A stretch of 64,000 nucleotides of DNA, from assembly GCA_029202545.1 (NCBI GenBank), contig CP119311.1, forward strand, positions 2,046,001 to 2,110,000. The letters are read 5' to 3'. The stretch's first letter is position 1; each line of letters opens with the position of its first letter. Shown here in pieces: positions 1 to 9,470 of this stretch. The DNA comes from Candidatus Pseudobacter hemicellulosilyticus (lineage in GTDB: Bacteria; Bacteroidota; Bacteroidia; Chitinophagales; Chitinophagaceae). A model generated the notes under the pieces. The model was not told where the DNA came from and did not search any database. It saw only the letters and a program-made list of their open reading frames with translations. A program made the position numbers and the translations under genes.

Positions 1-282
1 CGTTGTGGCGGGAATGATCACAAATTCATTGCTCTGCACAATGAACTTCCGGTTGTTAATAGTGTACCAGCCCTTGCCGCGCAGGCAGTAAAGCAGTATA
101 TTGTCTACACAACCCTCCCTGCGTTCCCGGTAATGATAGGCAGCCCTCGGGAAATAGCCGATATGCGTTACAAAGAGCTGGCCCATCAGGGGATTGGCCA
201 GGATGGCATTTTTCCAGACCGACTCCGGAAGGCTGATCAGTTTCTCACCTTCAAAACCATCTTTTCTTTTGAATTTCTGCAT
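1..282 (-). CDS. AraC-family transcriptional regulator, N-terminal part (partial)
   Basis: The reading frame starts with ATG at 282-280 and runs off the left edge, so only 94 residues are visible. They begin MQKFKRKDGFEGEKL and continue into a cupin-like sensor region containing YCLRGKGWYTINNRKF, typical of the N-terminal effector-binding half of AraC/XylS regulators. The HTH half would lie outside the window. The gene is divergent from the fucose-glycan locus that begins at 502, with about 220 bp between, so it is a natural candidate for the sugar-responsive regulator of that locus. That role is inferred from position only. Confidence 0.75.
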   Translation of the reverse strand, partial: MQKFKRKDGFEGEKLISLPESVWKNAILANPLMGQLFVTHIGYFPRAAYHYRERREGCVDNILLYCLRGKGWYTINNRKFIVQSNEFVIIPATT

Positions 283-425
283 GGGGTGATGAGTGGCCGT
301 TAATAAGTGAAATGTCCTGTTTCGGAGAGACGCTATACCGCAAGCTACTGAAAATATTGGATTGTAACGGGTATCGATTTTTTGTATTATGATTGGATTG
401 TCCATCCTAATACACGGATCCACTA

Positions 426-456
426 TTGGCCACCGAATGGGACCGGCCTACATTTG
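426..456 (+). promoter_or_regulatory. candidate Bacteroidota-type promoter of the fucose locus
   Basis: TACATTTG at 449-456 matches the Bacteroidota -7 consensus TAnnTTTG exactly. TTGG at 426-429 lies 19 nt upstream, where a -33 TTTG box is expected. Transcription would begin near 463, about 40 nt before the susC ATG at 502. This is the only strong match I saw in the 283-501 gap. Confidence 0.5.
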
Positions 457-501
457 TCCTGTTGATTGCCTAATTACACTTAATCAAAACGATGCTTGTA
501 T

Positions 502-3500
502 ATGTACAAGAATTTCAGATGGCCCAGGCGCTTTCTACTCTTGCTGTTGGCCAGTTTCGCCGTCTCCGGCGTGTTTTCCCAAGCCCCTTCTTCTATTACT
601 ATTGTTGGTACTGTCCTGGATTCGCTCGGCGCAAAGATCGAGGGCGCCAGTGTGGTGGCTGATCTGTCAAAGCCCAAGGCAACGGTCACAGACGCCAATG
701 GCCGCTTTGTGATCGATGTGCCGCTGAACACTAAGATCACTGTGAGCTATATCGGCTTCCAGGAGAGATCCTTTGTGGCCACCGCCAGCAACCTGACGAT
801 GACCATTGTGCTGGCGTCTACAGAGAAAAAAGAAGAGGAAGTAGTAGTGCTGGCCTACGGTAAAAAACAACGGAAGGAAGCCGTGGTGGGCTCTGTGACC
901 AGCGTACAGCCCGGCGAACTGAAGATCCCCGCCAGTAACCTGACCAATGCCCTGGCCGGACAGGTGGCGGGCGTGGTTGCTTACCAGCGAAGCGGCCAGC
1001 CCGGGCAGGACAATGCCAATTTCTTCATCCGTGGCGTCACCACTTTCGGGTACAAACAGGACCCGCTGATCCTGATCGATAACGTAGAGCTGACCTCTAC
1101 TGACCTGGCCCGACTGCAGGTGGATGATATTGCCAGCTTCTCCATCCTCAAGGATGCCAGCGCTACCGCCCTCTATGGCGCACGCGGCGCCAACGGGGTG
1201 ATCCTGGTAGCCACTAAAGAAGGTAAGGCCGGCAAGGCCAAGATCAACGTGCGCCTGGAGAACGCTATCTCTGAAGCCAATAAGACCATCAGGATAGCAG
1301 ATCCCATCACGTACATGAACCTTTATAATGAGGCTACCGTTACCCGCGACCCCCTTTTGGATCGTCCCTTCAGTCCTAACAAGATCAAGAATACGCAAGC
1401 TGTGCTGGATGGCGACCAGACAGTCAATCCTTATGTATATCCTGCGGTGGACTGGCTCAATATGCTGTTCCGCAAGCGGACCAGTACCCAGCGCGCCAAT
1501 ATGAGCATCAGCGGTGGTGGTGGCGTAGCCCGCTACTATGTAGCCGGCTCCTATAACCTGGACCATGGCATCCTGCGGGAAGACAACCGCAACAACAATG
1601 AAAGCAATGTCAAATTCCAGAACTACCAGATCCGCTCCAATGTCAATATCACAGTAACGCCCTCCACCGAGCTGATCGTGAGGCTGGCCGGTACTTTCAA
1701 CGAATACCGCGGACCACTGGCGGCTGACGGCGGTTTTTCTACCGACCTCTACAACTATGCCGTGCATACCAGCCCGGTACTGTTCCCGGCTTTTTATGAA
1801 CCGGATTCCGCCAACCTGAAAGTGAAGCATATCCTCTTCGGTAACCGCGGTCCTGCCGATGGTTCAGATGGTACGGCGAATAACAGCATCGGCTATAACA
1901 ATCCCTATGCAGCCCTGATGCGCGGTTACAAACGTTCTTCTGAATCCAGGATGTCCGCTCAGCTGGAACTGAACCAGCAGCTGAATTTTGTTACCAGGGG
2001 ACTGAGCTTCCGCGGCATCTTCAGCACCAACCGCTATTCCTATTTTGATTTTCAGATGGCCTATTCGCCATTCTACTATAATATCGCCAACTATGATAAG
2101 CCCACTGACAAATACTCCCTGTTATGGCTGAACCCGCAGCCCGGCAGCAACCAGGTGCCCAATGCCGCTACGGAATACCTGGCTTATTCTCCCGGCACCC
2201 CTTCGCTCAATACTTTTGTTTACCTGCAGGGCGTACTGGATTATAACCGGCGTTTTGAGGACCATAGTATCAGCGCCACGGTGATCGGCACCAGGCAGCA
2301 GACCCTTTACTCCAATGCCAAAGACCCTGTAACGCAGCAGCCAAGCCTGCTCAGCACCCTGCCTTACCGCAACCTGGGTGTGTCCGGCCGGTTGAGCTAT
2401 TCTTACGATAGCCGGTATTTTGTTGAAGGCAACTTCGGCTACAACGGGTCCGAACGTTTTTCCGAGAACCATCGCTTTGGGTTCTTCCCCACTATCGGTG
2501 TTTCCTGGATGGTCTCCAATGAGAAATTCTTTGAACAGTTCCCCAACTGGCTCAACCGCCTGAAACTGCGGAGCAGCTTTGGCCTGGTAGGTAATGACGC
2601 CATCGGCAACCAGCGCTTCTTTTACCAGTCGGACGTAAACCTCAACGGTGGTGGTAACTACGCCTCTTTTGGTACTTCCGGTTATACCCGCCAGGGCGTA
2701 TACATCAACAGTTACAGCAATCCCGGCATTACCTGGGAAACTTCCCGGCAAACTAACCTTGGCATCGAGTTCACTATTTTCAAAAACCTCAATGTAATAG
2801 CAGAGGTATATAAACAGCACCGGTTCGATATCCTGCAGGGCCGCGCCTATGTGCCCAGTACTATGGGCCTGGAGGCTGTGGACCTGTCAGGCTCCGGCCG
2901 GGCGCCTATCAGCGCCAATATCGGCACCAGCGATTCCCGCGGCCTGGACCTGGAGATGAACTATTCTACCCGCATTGGTCAGCATGCTTCTGTATCAGCA
3001 AGAGGTAACCTGACTATGACATCCAATAAATACGGTCACTTTGAAGAACCTCAATACAAGGAAGATTATCGTTACCGCAGCGGCCAGCCGCTGAATATGG
3101 CCTTCGGCTTTATTGCCGAAAGGTTATTTGTGGACGATAAGGAAGCCATGAACTCACCCGTACAGCAGTTCTCCACCAGCGGCTCCCTGCCCAAGGGGGG
3201 CGATATCAAGTACCGCGATCTCAACGGTGATGGCGTGATCAACTGGGACGACCGCACCTATATCGGCCTGCCCACCACTCCTGAGATCGTGTATGGTGTT
3301 GGTTTCTCCGGCATGTACAAGCAATGGGATCTCTCCGCCTTCTTCCAGGGCGTGGCCAGGACTTCCCTGTTCATTGATCCTACCCGTGTAAGCCCCTTCA
3401 TCCCCAGCCCTGATAATTATATCGGTGGTAACACACAGGTGATCCAGGAGTTTGCCAACAGCCATTGGTCGGAAGAGAACCAGGACATCTACGCCATGTA

Positions 3501-3786
3501 TCCGCGCATGGGCGTTACCCGCAACAGTATTGAGAACAACCTGGTGACCAGCACCTGGTGGTTAAGGGATGGCAGCTTTGTCAGGCTGAAATCGCTGGAG
3601 TTCGGGTATACGCTGCCGGCACATGTAGCCAGGCGCTACTTTATGTCCAACTGTCGTATCTATTTCAGCGGACTCAACCTGCTCACCTGGAGCCCCTTCA
3701 AGATGTGGGACCCCGAGCTGGGAGGCAACGGCTTTGCGTATCCCCTGCAACGTGTCTATAACATTGGCCTCAACGTGAACTTATAG
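502..3786 (+). CDS. SusC-family TonB-dependent outer membrane transporter (fucose-glycan locus)
   Basis: This is an outer-membrane TonB-dependent transporter that would import oligosaccharides together with the SusD encoded next. The frame opens at a TTG (496), but ATG at 502 (MYKNFRWPRRF) is the better start. It gives about 1,094 residues with a signal peptide ending near VFSQ. A CarboxypepD_reg-like beta-sandwich follows (about residues 30-105, GTVLDSLGAKIEGASV), then a TonB-box-like stretch (EEEVVVLAYG) and the plug (ILKDASATALYGARGANGVI). The rest is the beta-barrel, ending NIGLNVNL. There is no STN domain, in contrast to the three sigma/FecR-controlled SusC proteins later in the window. 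That fits control by the AraC-type regulator rather than by trans-envelope signalling. Confidence 0.95.
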   Translation: MYKNFRWPRRFLLLLLASFAVSGVFSQAPSSITIVGTVLDSLGAKIEGASVVADLSKPKATVTDANGRFVIDVPLNTKITVSYIGFQERSFVATASNLTMTIVLASTEKKEEEVVVLAYGKKQRKEAVVGSVTSVQPGELKIPASNLTNALAGQVAGVVAYQRSGQPGQDNANFFIRGVTTFGYKQDPLILIDNVELTSTDLARLQVDDIASFSILKDASATALYGARGANGVILVATKEGKAGKAKINVRLENAISEANKTIRIADPITYMNLYNEATVTRDPLLDRPFSPNKIKNTQAVLDGDQTVNPYVYPAVDWLNMLFRKRTSTQRANMSISGGGGVARYYVAGSYNLDHGILREDNRNNNESNVKFQNYQIRSNVNITVTPSTELIVRLAGTFNEYRGPLAADGGFSTDLYNYAVHTSPVLFPAFYEPDSANLKVKHILFGNRGPADGSDGTANNSIGYNNPYAALMRGYKRSSESRMSAQLELNQQLNFVTRGLSFRGIFSTNRYSYFDFQMAYSPFYYNIANYDKPTDKYSLLWLNPQPGSNQVPNAATEYLAYSPGTPSLNTFVYLQGVLDYNRRFEDHSISATVIGTRQQTLYSNAKDPVTQQPSLLSTLPYRNLGVSGRLSYSYDSRYFVEGNFGYNGSERFSENHRFGFFPTIGVSWMVSNEKFFEQFPNWLNRLKLRSSFGLVGNDAIGNQRFFYQSDVNLNGGGNYASFGTSGYTRQGVYINSYSNPGITWETSRQTNLGIEFTIFKNLNVIAEVYKQHRFDILQGRAYVPSTMGLEAVDLSGSGRAPISANIGTSDSRGLDLEMNYSTRIGQHASVSARGNLTMTSNKYGHFEEPQYKEDYRYRSGQPLNMAFGFIAERLFVDDKEAMNSPVQQFSTSGSLPKGGDIKYRDLNGDGVINWDDRTYIGLPTTPEIVYGVGFSGMYKQWDLSAFFQGVARTSLFIDPTRVSPFIPSPDNYIGGNTQVIQEFANSHWSEENQDIYAMYPRMGVTRNSIENNLVTSTWWLRDGSFVRLKSLEFGYTLPAHVARRYFMSNCRIYFSGLNLLTWSPFKMWDPELGGNGFAYPLQRVYNIGLNVNL

Positions 3787-3808
3787 TCCTGCTTCAAAAC
3801 AAAGAATC

Positions 3809-5719
3809 ATGAAAACGATCGCTAAATATATGCTGCTGCTGGCGCTGTTGTCCTCCGTGGGCGCCTGCAAAAAATACCTGGACGTAACTCCGGACGATCT
3901 CGGCACGCTGGAATATGCTTTCCGCAACCGCAATGAGGCCGAGAACTACCTGTTTGGCTGTTATGCCTACGTACAAAGGATGAGCGATGAAGTGAAGAAC
4001 CCTTCCTTCACCACTTCTTCCGAGATCATTTATCCCAATGACCTGACCACGCCTACGGTTGACCAGACCGGCTTCAACCTGTTACGTGGTACACAGACCA
4101 GTTCCAACCCCGGCCTCAATGCCTGGGATGGGATGAACAATAACTACAGCCTGTTCCGCTCTATCCGGCTCTGCAATACCATGCTGGACAATATTGACCA
4201 GCCTATTGATCTCACCGAAACAGAAAAAAAGCGCTGGATAGCGGAGGCTAAATTCCTGAAAGCCTACTATCACTACTGCCTGGCCAGGATGTACGGTCCT
4301 ATTCCCATTATCCGCGAGAACCTGGCTATTGACGCTTCCCCGGAAGAAGTGCGGGTAAAGCGTGAGCATGTAGATACCGTTTTCAACTATTGTGTGCGCC
4401 TGCTGGATGAAGCTGCGCCTGATCTGCCGCCGCTCATCACCAATATTTCGCGTGAGCTGGGCCGGGCTACCCGTCCTGCAGCCATGACGCTGAAAGCGGA
4501 GATCCTTACGTTAGCGGCCAGCCCGCTGTTCAATGGCAATCCTGATTATGCCAGCTTCCGGGATAAGGAAGGTCAGCCCCTTTTTGCCAGCAGCTTTGAA
4601 GCTGCCAAATGGAGCAGGGCTGCTACTGCCTGTCGCGAAGCCATTACAGAATGTGAATCCCGTGGTATCATCCTCTACCAGTTCCAGCTGCCGGCCAATA
4701 TCACCAGCCTGAGTGATTCCCTGAAAAAAGTATTGACCCTTCAGCAGACCATCACCGAAAAATGGGATGAGAACCCCGAGATGATCTGGGCCAATGTACC
4801 CACCTATACTTACCAGGGCTACAGCACACCGCGGATGACCTCCAAATCAGTAGTGAACATCTTCTCCAACCCCGGCACATTTGCAGTGCCCATGGCTACG
4901 GCAGAACTGTTCTACTCTGACAAGGGTGTACCTATGAGCGAGGACAAGACCTTTAACTACTCCGGCAGGTACCAGCTGCGCGCCAGTGATGCCGGCAGTA
5001 AATATTATATCCGGGAAAACTATACCACCGTCAATGCGCACTTCAACAGGGAGCCCCGCTTCTATGCCGACCTGGCCTTTGATGGCGCCAACTGGTTTGG
5101 CAATGGCGTACTGGACCAGAATAATATGCTGTATGTAGAGGCCCGTGGTAATGTGTCCAAAGCCGGACCCAAGGATCGCAACCGGTACAATGCTACCGGC
5201 TACTGGGCCAAGAAAACCGTCTCCTATCAATCTGTATATGATGACGGCTTCCAGGAAATATCCTTCCATATGCCCATCATGCGCCTGGCAGCGCTGTATC
5301 TGCTCTATGCGGAAGCGCTGAATGAAGCAGAAGGTCCTGTGAACGATGTATTCACTTATGTAGACAGGGTAAGGGCGCGCGCCAGCTTAGCGGGTGTGCA
5401 GGAGTCCTGGGACAACTATTCCCGGACCCCAACCAAGTATACTACCAAAGAGGGCATGCGGGAGATCATTCACCGGGAGCGGAGAATAGAGCTGTGCTTT
5501 GAATCCCAGTCTGGCTGGGACCTGCGCCGCTGGAAAGAGCTGCAGCAGGTGCTGAGCCTGCCGCTGCAGGGATGGAGCATTGAGCAGACGGAAGCGGTGA
5601 ACTACTATCGTCCGCGCACGGTACTGACACCGGTGTTCGGGCTGCGGGATTACCTCTGGCCTATCCGTGACGAGACCCTGGTGATCAACAGTAAACTGGT
5701 ACAAAACCCTTACTGGTAA
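3809..5719 (+). CDS. SusD/RagB-family surface glycan-binding lipoprotein
   Basis: This surface lipoprotein caps the SusC barrel and captures substrate. It has an SPII signal (LLALLSSVGAC, then KKYLDVTPDD) and the usual SusD features: TPR-like helical repeats with KFLKAYYHYCLARMYGPIPI near residues 148-168 and a C-terminal RRIELCFE...GWDLRRWKEL segment. At 636 residues it is longer than many SusD proteins (about 500-550), which suggests extra substrate-binding loops. It lies 22 bp after susC and is surely co-transcribed with it. Confidence 0.95.
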   Translation: MKTIAKYMLLLALLSSVGACKKYLDVTPDDLGTLEYAFRNRNEAENYLFGCYAYVQRMSDEVKNPSFTTSSEIIYPNDLTTPTVDQTGFNLLRGTQTSSNPGLNAWDGMNNNYSLFRSIRLCNTMLDNIDQPIDLTETEKKRWIAEAKFLKAYYHYCLARMYGPIPIIRENLAIDASPEEVRVKREHVDTVFNYCVRLLDEAAPDLPPLITNISRELGRATRPAAMTLKAEILTLAASPLFNGNPDYASFRDKEGQPLFASSFEAAKWSRAATACREAITECESRGIILYQFQLPANITSLSDSLKKVLTLQQTITEKWDENPEMIWANVPTYTYQGYSTPRMTSKSVVNIFSNPGTFAVPMATAELFYSDKGVPMSEDKTFNYSGRYQLRASDAGSKYYIRENYTTVNAHFNREPRFYADLAFDGANWFGNGVLDQNNMLYVEARGNVSKAGPKDRNRYNATGYWAKKTVSYQSVYDDGFQEISFHMPIMRLAALYLLYAEALNEAEGPVNDVFTYVDRVRARASLAGVQESWDNYSRTPTKYTTKEGMREIIHRERRIELCFESQSGWDLRRWKELQQVLSLPLQGWSIEQTEAVNYYRPRTVLTPVFGLRDYLWPIRDETLVINSKLVQNPYW

Positions 5720-5736
5720 CAGCAAAACAACAAATC

Positions 5737-6963
5737 ATGAAAAAGGTACAACCCTCAATAAAAACTGTTTGGCTGCTGCTGGCAGCTACCCTGGTGCTGG
5801 CCTCCTGCAAAAAGATGGACGGGTATAATGAACCGGTATCGGCCGATAAAAGCGTACCGGGCCAGGTGACGGACATCAAGGTCACTAACTTCAATGGCGG
5901 CGCTTATATCACCTATACTTTGCCCAAATCGGATAACCTGCTTTATGTGCAGGCCCGTTACAGGATCAACGACCAGCAGTACCGCGAATCAAAATCCAGC
6001 TACTATTCCGATACCATTACCGTAGAAGGTTTTGAAAAAGCGGCTGAGTATGATGTAGTGCTGTATTCCGTGAGCCGCGCCAATGTGAAATCAGATTCCA
6101 TCATTGTAAAAGTGCAGCCGGAAACGCCGCATTACCAGCTGATCCGCCCCACCGTACAATACGATGCGGATTTCGGCGGGCTGAATATCCGTGCAGAGAA
6201 TCCTTCCAAACAACCCATTGGTCTGATCCTGCTGAAGCTGGATTCCAATACCAATGTGATGGAGATAGAAGACCAGTATTACACCGATGCAGATTCCATC
6301 AATTTCTCCGTGCGTGGCTATGATACCATGCCGCGCCGCTTCGGGGTATATGTAACGGACCGCTGGGGTAATATCTCTGATACCCTGATACAGACTATCA
6401 AGCCCCTGTTTGAGACCCTGGCCGATAAGAGCAAATTCTTTGAATACAGGCTGTCTTCCGATACCGAGATCGGTTATGGCTGGAGCCTGTCCAACCTCTG
6501 GAACGGCAACAATGACGGTACGGGCTGGCATACCAATCCCGGTGGCAGCTTCCCCATCCTCTGCACCTTTGGTATGGGCCAGCTGTTCAAGATCAGCCGC
6601 TTCATGGTATGGGAGCGTGCCGGTGAATTTACTTACGGGCATGGTAACCCGAGCGAATTCACGCTCTGGGGATCAACTGCCAGCTCGCCGCAGAATGCCG
6701 CTATGCCGCTGGTGTCTGATGTGGGCACGGTAGTGGGCGATTGGGTGAACCTGGGTAATTACAAATTCCCTGATGCGCCTTCCGGTCTGCCCCCGGGTGT
6801 ATATGATTCCAAGGATGAAGCCTTTGTCCGTGCGGGTGTCAACTTTAATGTACCCTTCACCAGCCCGGCCGTGAGGTTCCTGCGTATTGGTGTGGCCAAG
6901 ACCTGGTCCAATGCTGATTTTGCACACCTCATGGAAGTATCCGTTTATGGAAAGCCGGAATAA
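5737..6963 (+). CDS. surface lipoprotein with DUF4959/DUF5126/DUF5000-type architecture
   Basis: This is a predicted outer-surface glycan-binding lipoprotein of 408 residues. The signal is VLASCKKMDGYNEP. The N-terminal part (VTDIKVTNFNGGAYITYTLP) and middle look like the Ig-like DUF4959 and DUF5126 domains that occur in PUL lipoproteins. The C-terminal 150 residues (LSNLWNGNNDGTGWHTN...PSEFTLWGS) look like DUF5000, an F5/8-type-C-like jelly-roll. Domain names are by recall of family patterns, not by search. It sits 17 bp after susD in the same operon, the usual place for a surface glycan-binding protein. Confidence 0.8.
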   Translation: MKKVQPSIKTVWLLLAATLVLASCKKMDGYNEPVSADKSVPGQVTDIKVTNFNGGAYITYTLPKSDNLLYVQARYRINDQQYRESKSSYYSDTITVEGFEKAAEYDVVLYSVSRANVKSDSIIVKVQPETPHYQLIRPTVQYDADFGGLNIRAENPSKQPIGLILLKLDSNTNVMEIEDQYYTDADSINFSVRGYDTMPRRFGVYVTDRWGNISDTLIQTIKPLFETLADKSKFFEYRLSSDTEIGYGWSLSNLWNGNNDGTGWHTNPGGSFPILCTFGMGQLFKISRFMVWERAGEFTYGHGNPSEFTLWGSTASSPQNAAMPLVSDVGTVVGDWVNLGNYKFPDAPSGLPPGVYDSKDEAFVRAGVNFNVPFTSPAVRFLRIGVAKTWSNADFAHLMEVSVYGKPE

Positions 6964-6996
6964 ACCAATTACCTGTCAACGCTGAAAATATAGTGT

Positions 6997-8208
6997 ATGC
7001 AACGAATGCTTAAAATTGCCATCGGCTCCATCGCCTGTCTTGCCCTGCTGCATTGCAGCCGGCAGGCGGATGATTTCAAATCATTTTTTGAGGGGTATGA
7101 GGTCAAATATCCCGGTGTGCCTGTAAAGATCATCCCTGCGCCAGGTAAGAACAGGGTGGGGCTGCTCTGCCTGCCCAGTCCTGACCAGAGTATTGTGAAA
7201 TACGTAGTGTACTGGAATAACAAATCAGACTCCGTGGTCTTCAACAATCCGGCTAAAGGCGCGGATACCCTGAAGCTGATCATCCCGGACCTGAACGAGT
7301 ACGTGTACTCTTTTGAGCTGTTCACCTATGATGAGAAGGGTAACCGCTCCATCCCGGTCAATATCAATGCCGTCCGGGCTTATGGGGAACTCTATGAGTC
7401 CCGGCTGCTGAACAGGCCCTTTAATGTAGCTAATCCTTATGTGGTGAATGGCGATGGATCTATTCAGCTGAACTTTTCAGAACCGGATACCATCAATGTA
7501 TACACCAGTGTACGGTATACCACCAATGCTGACGAGATAGAAGAACTTGAGTTGTTTGCTGAGGACGCCTCCATTACCCTGCCGGATTACAAGCCAGGTA
7601 CCAAAGTGGCCTATCGTTCAGCGTATATCCCGGTACTCAATTCCATTGATACTTTTTTTGTATCCCGGTTTGATACTTTACCCAATATCTATACAAAGCT
7701 GGTGGAATGTCCCAAATCGCTCTTTGCAGAAGTACACCTGCCCAATGATGTGCAGACCTATGAGTCCGGCACCAGTATCAGTAAACTCTGGGATGGCACT
7801 ACCACCCCGCAGGGGTATCCCAATATCTTCCATAGTGATGGCAGTTACCTGCCGCATGTACTCACCTTTGACCTGGGCCAGGTGTATAGCAGCATCGGCC
7901 GGCTGGAAGAAACAGGACGGGACTGCTGCAACAACCCTTCCCGTTTTGAAGTATGGGGTATTGAGGACCTGACCAATGCTACTACCACGCTGAGGGGTGA
8001 TAATGCCGGATGGAAAGAAGAAGCCATTGCCAAAGGCTGGGTGCTGCTGGGCACCATGGAACGGAATGATGACGGCGTGGCGCCAAAAATGCTTAGCCTG
8101 ATAGATAATCCGCCGCCTGTGCGCTATATCAGGATCCGTGTTGTCAGCACTACTACCGGCTCCAATTACAGCAATATGAGTGAGCTGACTTTCTGGAACA
8201 GGGAATAA
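6997..8208 (+). CDS. DUF4998-type lipoprotein with C-terminal F5/8-like domain
   Basis: This is a second predicted surface glycan-binding lipoprotein of 403 residues. The signal is LALLHCSRQADD. Its N-terminal half (KYPGVPVKIIPAPGKNRVGL, then YVVYWNNKSDSV) matches my memory of DUF4998. The C-terminal part (ISKLWDGTTTPQGYPNIFHSD, then NNPSRFEVWG) resembles the jelly-roll at the end of the preceding protein. The shared motif SKLWDG/SNLWNG followed by RFEVWG/EFTLWGS suggests related C-terminal modules joined to different N-termini. It is 33 bp after its neighbour. Confidence 0.75.
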   Translation: MQRMLKIAIGSIACLALLHCSRQADDFKSFFEGYEVKYPGVPVKIIPAPGKNRVGLLCLPSPDQSIVKYVVYWNNKSDSVVFNNPAKGADTLKLIIPDLNEYVYSFELFTYDEKGNRSIPVNINAVRAYGELYESRLLNRPFNVANPYVVNGDGSIQLNFSEPDTINVYTSVRYTTNADEIEELELFAEDASITLPDYKPGTKVAYRSAYIPVLNSIDTFFVSRFDTLPNIYTKLVECPKSLFAEVHLPNDVQTYESGTSISKLWDGTTTPQGYPNIFHSDGSYLPHVLTFDLGQVYSSIGRLEETGRDCCNNPSRFEVWGIEDLTNATTTLRGDNAGWKEEAIAKGWVLLGTMERNDDGVAPKMLSLIDNPPPVRYIRIRVVSTTTGSNYSNMSELTFWNRE

Positions 8209-8218
8209 ACAATAAGAA

Positions 8219-9445
8219 ATGATTGAAAGGATCGACATAGCGGATGCCAGGTATCCCCTGGGACAGGGAGCAGGCAGTGATGCCATTCATCGTGACCCCA
8301 TCTATTCCTATGCCGTAACCCGGCTGTATGATGACAGCGGGCATACCGGGACCGGTCTGGCCTTTACCCTGGGAGAGGGCAACGACCTGGTATGCCGCGC
8401 TGCTCAGTTCTATGCGGCACAGCTGAAGGGAAAGGATATTGAAGAACTGATGAGTGATTTTGGCCGGCTCTTCAACCAGCTGAGCAATGAGCAGCAGTTC
8501 CGCTGGCTGGGACCACATAAAGGCATTACCCACCTGGCATTGGCCTCTGTGACCAATGCCTGTTATGATCTCTGGGCAAAAAAACGCGGCGTTCCGCTGT
8601 GGAAACTGTTGATCGATCTTTCACCGCAGCAATTGGTGAATACACTGGACCTGTCGTACCTTGAAGAGGAGCTGACCCGTGAGCAGGCCCTGGCCCTTTT
8701 GCAGGAGAACCAGGAAAGTCGCGAGCAGCGGCTGGCTATCCTTGCCAGCGGATACCCTGGTTATGATACCAGTATCGGCTGGTTCAACTATAGTGATGAG
8801 CAGGTCAGAGAAAATGTAAGACGGGCCGTGGACCAGGGCTTCACGGCTATGAAACTGAAAGTAGGCGCCGCCGATGAAGAACGGGATATACGCAGGGCGC
8901 ATATAGTGCGTGAAGCAGCCGGTGATGCCGCTGCCATCATGCTGGATGCCAACCAGCAATGGACCCTGCCCCGGGCTTTACGCATCTGCCAGCGGCTGCA
9001 GGCTATTGATCCTTTCTGGATTGAAGAGCCTACGCACCCGGATGATGTGCTGGCTCACCAGACCCTGGCGCGTGCCATTGCACCCACAAAATTGGCCCTG
9101 GGGGAACATGTTCCCAACAGGGTATTGTTCAAAAATTTCCTGCAGGCTAACTGTGCGGGCTTTATCCAGGTGGATGCTGTACGCGTAGGAGGGGTGAGTG
9201 AGTTCATCAGCATTAGCCTGCTCTGCCGTAAATACGGCATTCCTGTTGCGCCGCATGTTGGGGATATGGGGCAGCTGCACCAGCACCTGGTATTGTTCAA
9301 TCATATCAGCCTGGGGCATGAAGCTTTGCTGCTGGAGCATATCCCGCATCTGCGTAATCATTTTCTGCACCCTGTTAGCGTACGTGGCGGTGTTTATGAA
9401 ACACCGCAGGAGCCGGGCAGCAGCTGTGACCTGAAAGGCATTTGA
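8219..9445 (+). CDS. L-fuconate dehydratase (enolase superfamily)
   Basis: This enzyme converts L-fuconate to 2-keto-3-deoxy-L-fuconate in the oxidative L-fucose pathway, in the cytoplasm. It is a mandelate-racemase-group enolase-superfamily protein of 408 residues. The N-terminal capping domain has RWLGPHKGITHLALASVTNA, highly typical of fuconate dehydratases. The barrel carries the KxK acid/base motif (MKLKVGA) and the three metal ligands in MLDANQQW (D243), WIEEPT (about E269) and LGEHVPN (about E296). A histidine is present in APHVGDMGQ. It starts 10 bp after the lipoprotein gene, so catabolic and uptake genes share one transcript. Confidence 0.9.
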   Translation: MIERIDIADARYPLGQGAGSDAIHRDPIYSYAVTRLYDDSGHTGTGLAFTLGEGNDLVCRAAQFYAAQLKGKDIEELMSDFGRLFNQLSNEQQFRWLGPHKGITHLALASVTNACYDLWAKKRGVPLWKLLIDLSPQQLVNTLDLSYLEEELTREQALALLQENQESREQRLAILASGYPGYDTSIGWFNYSDEQVRENVRRAVDQGFTAMKLKVGAADEERDIRRAHIVREAAGDAAAIMLDANQQWTLPRALRICQRLQAIDPFWIEEPTHPDDVLAHQTLARAIAPTKLALGEHVPNRVLFKNFLQANCAGFIQVDAVRVGGVSEFISISLLCRKYGIPVAPHVGDMGQLHQHLVLFNHISLGHEALLLEHIPHLRNHFLHPVSVRGGVYETPQEPGSSCDLKGI

Positions 9446-9470
9446 TCCATCATCATAATTCCATCCAGGC

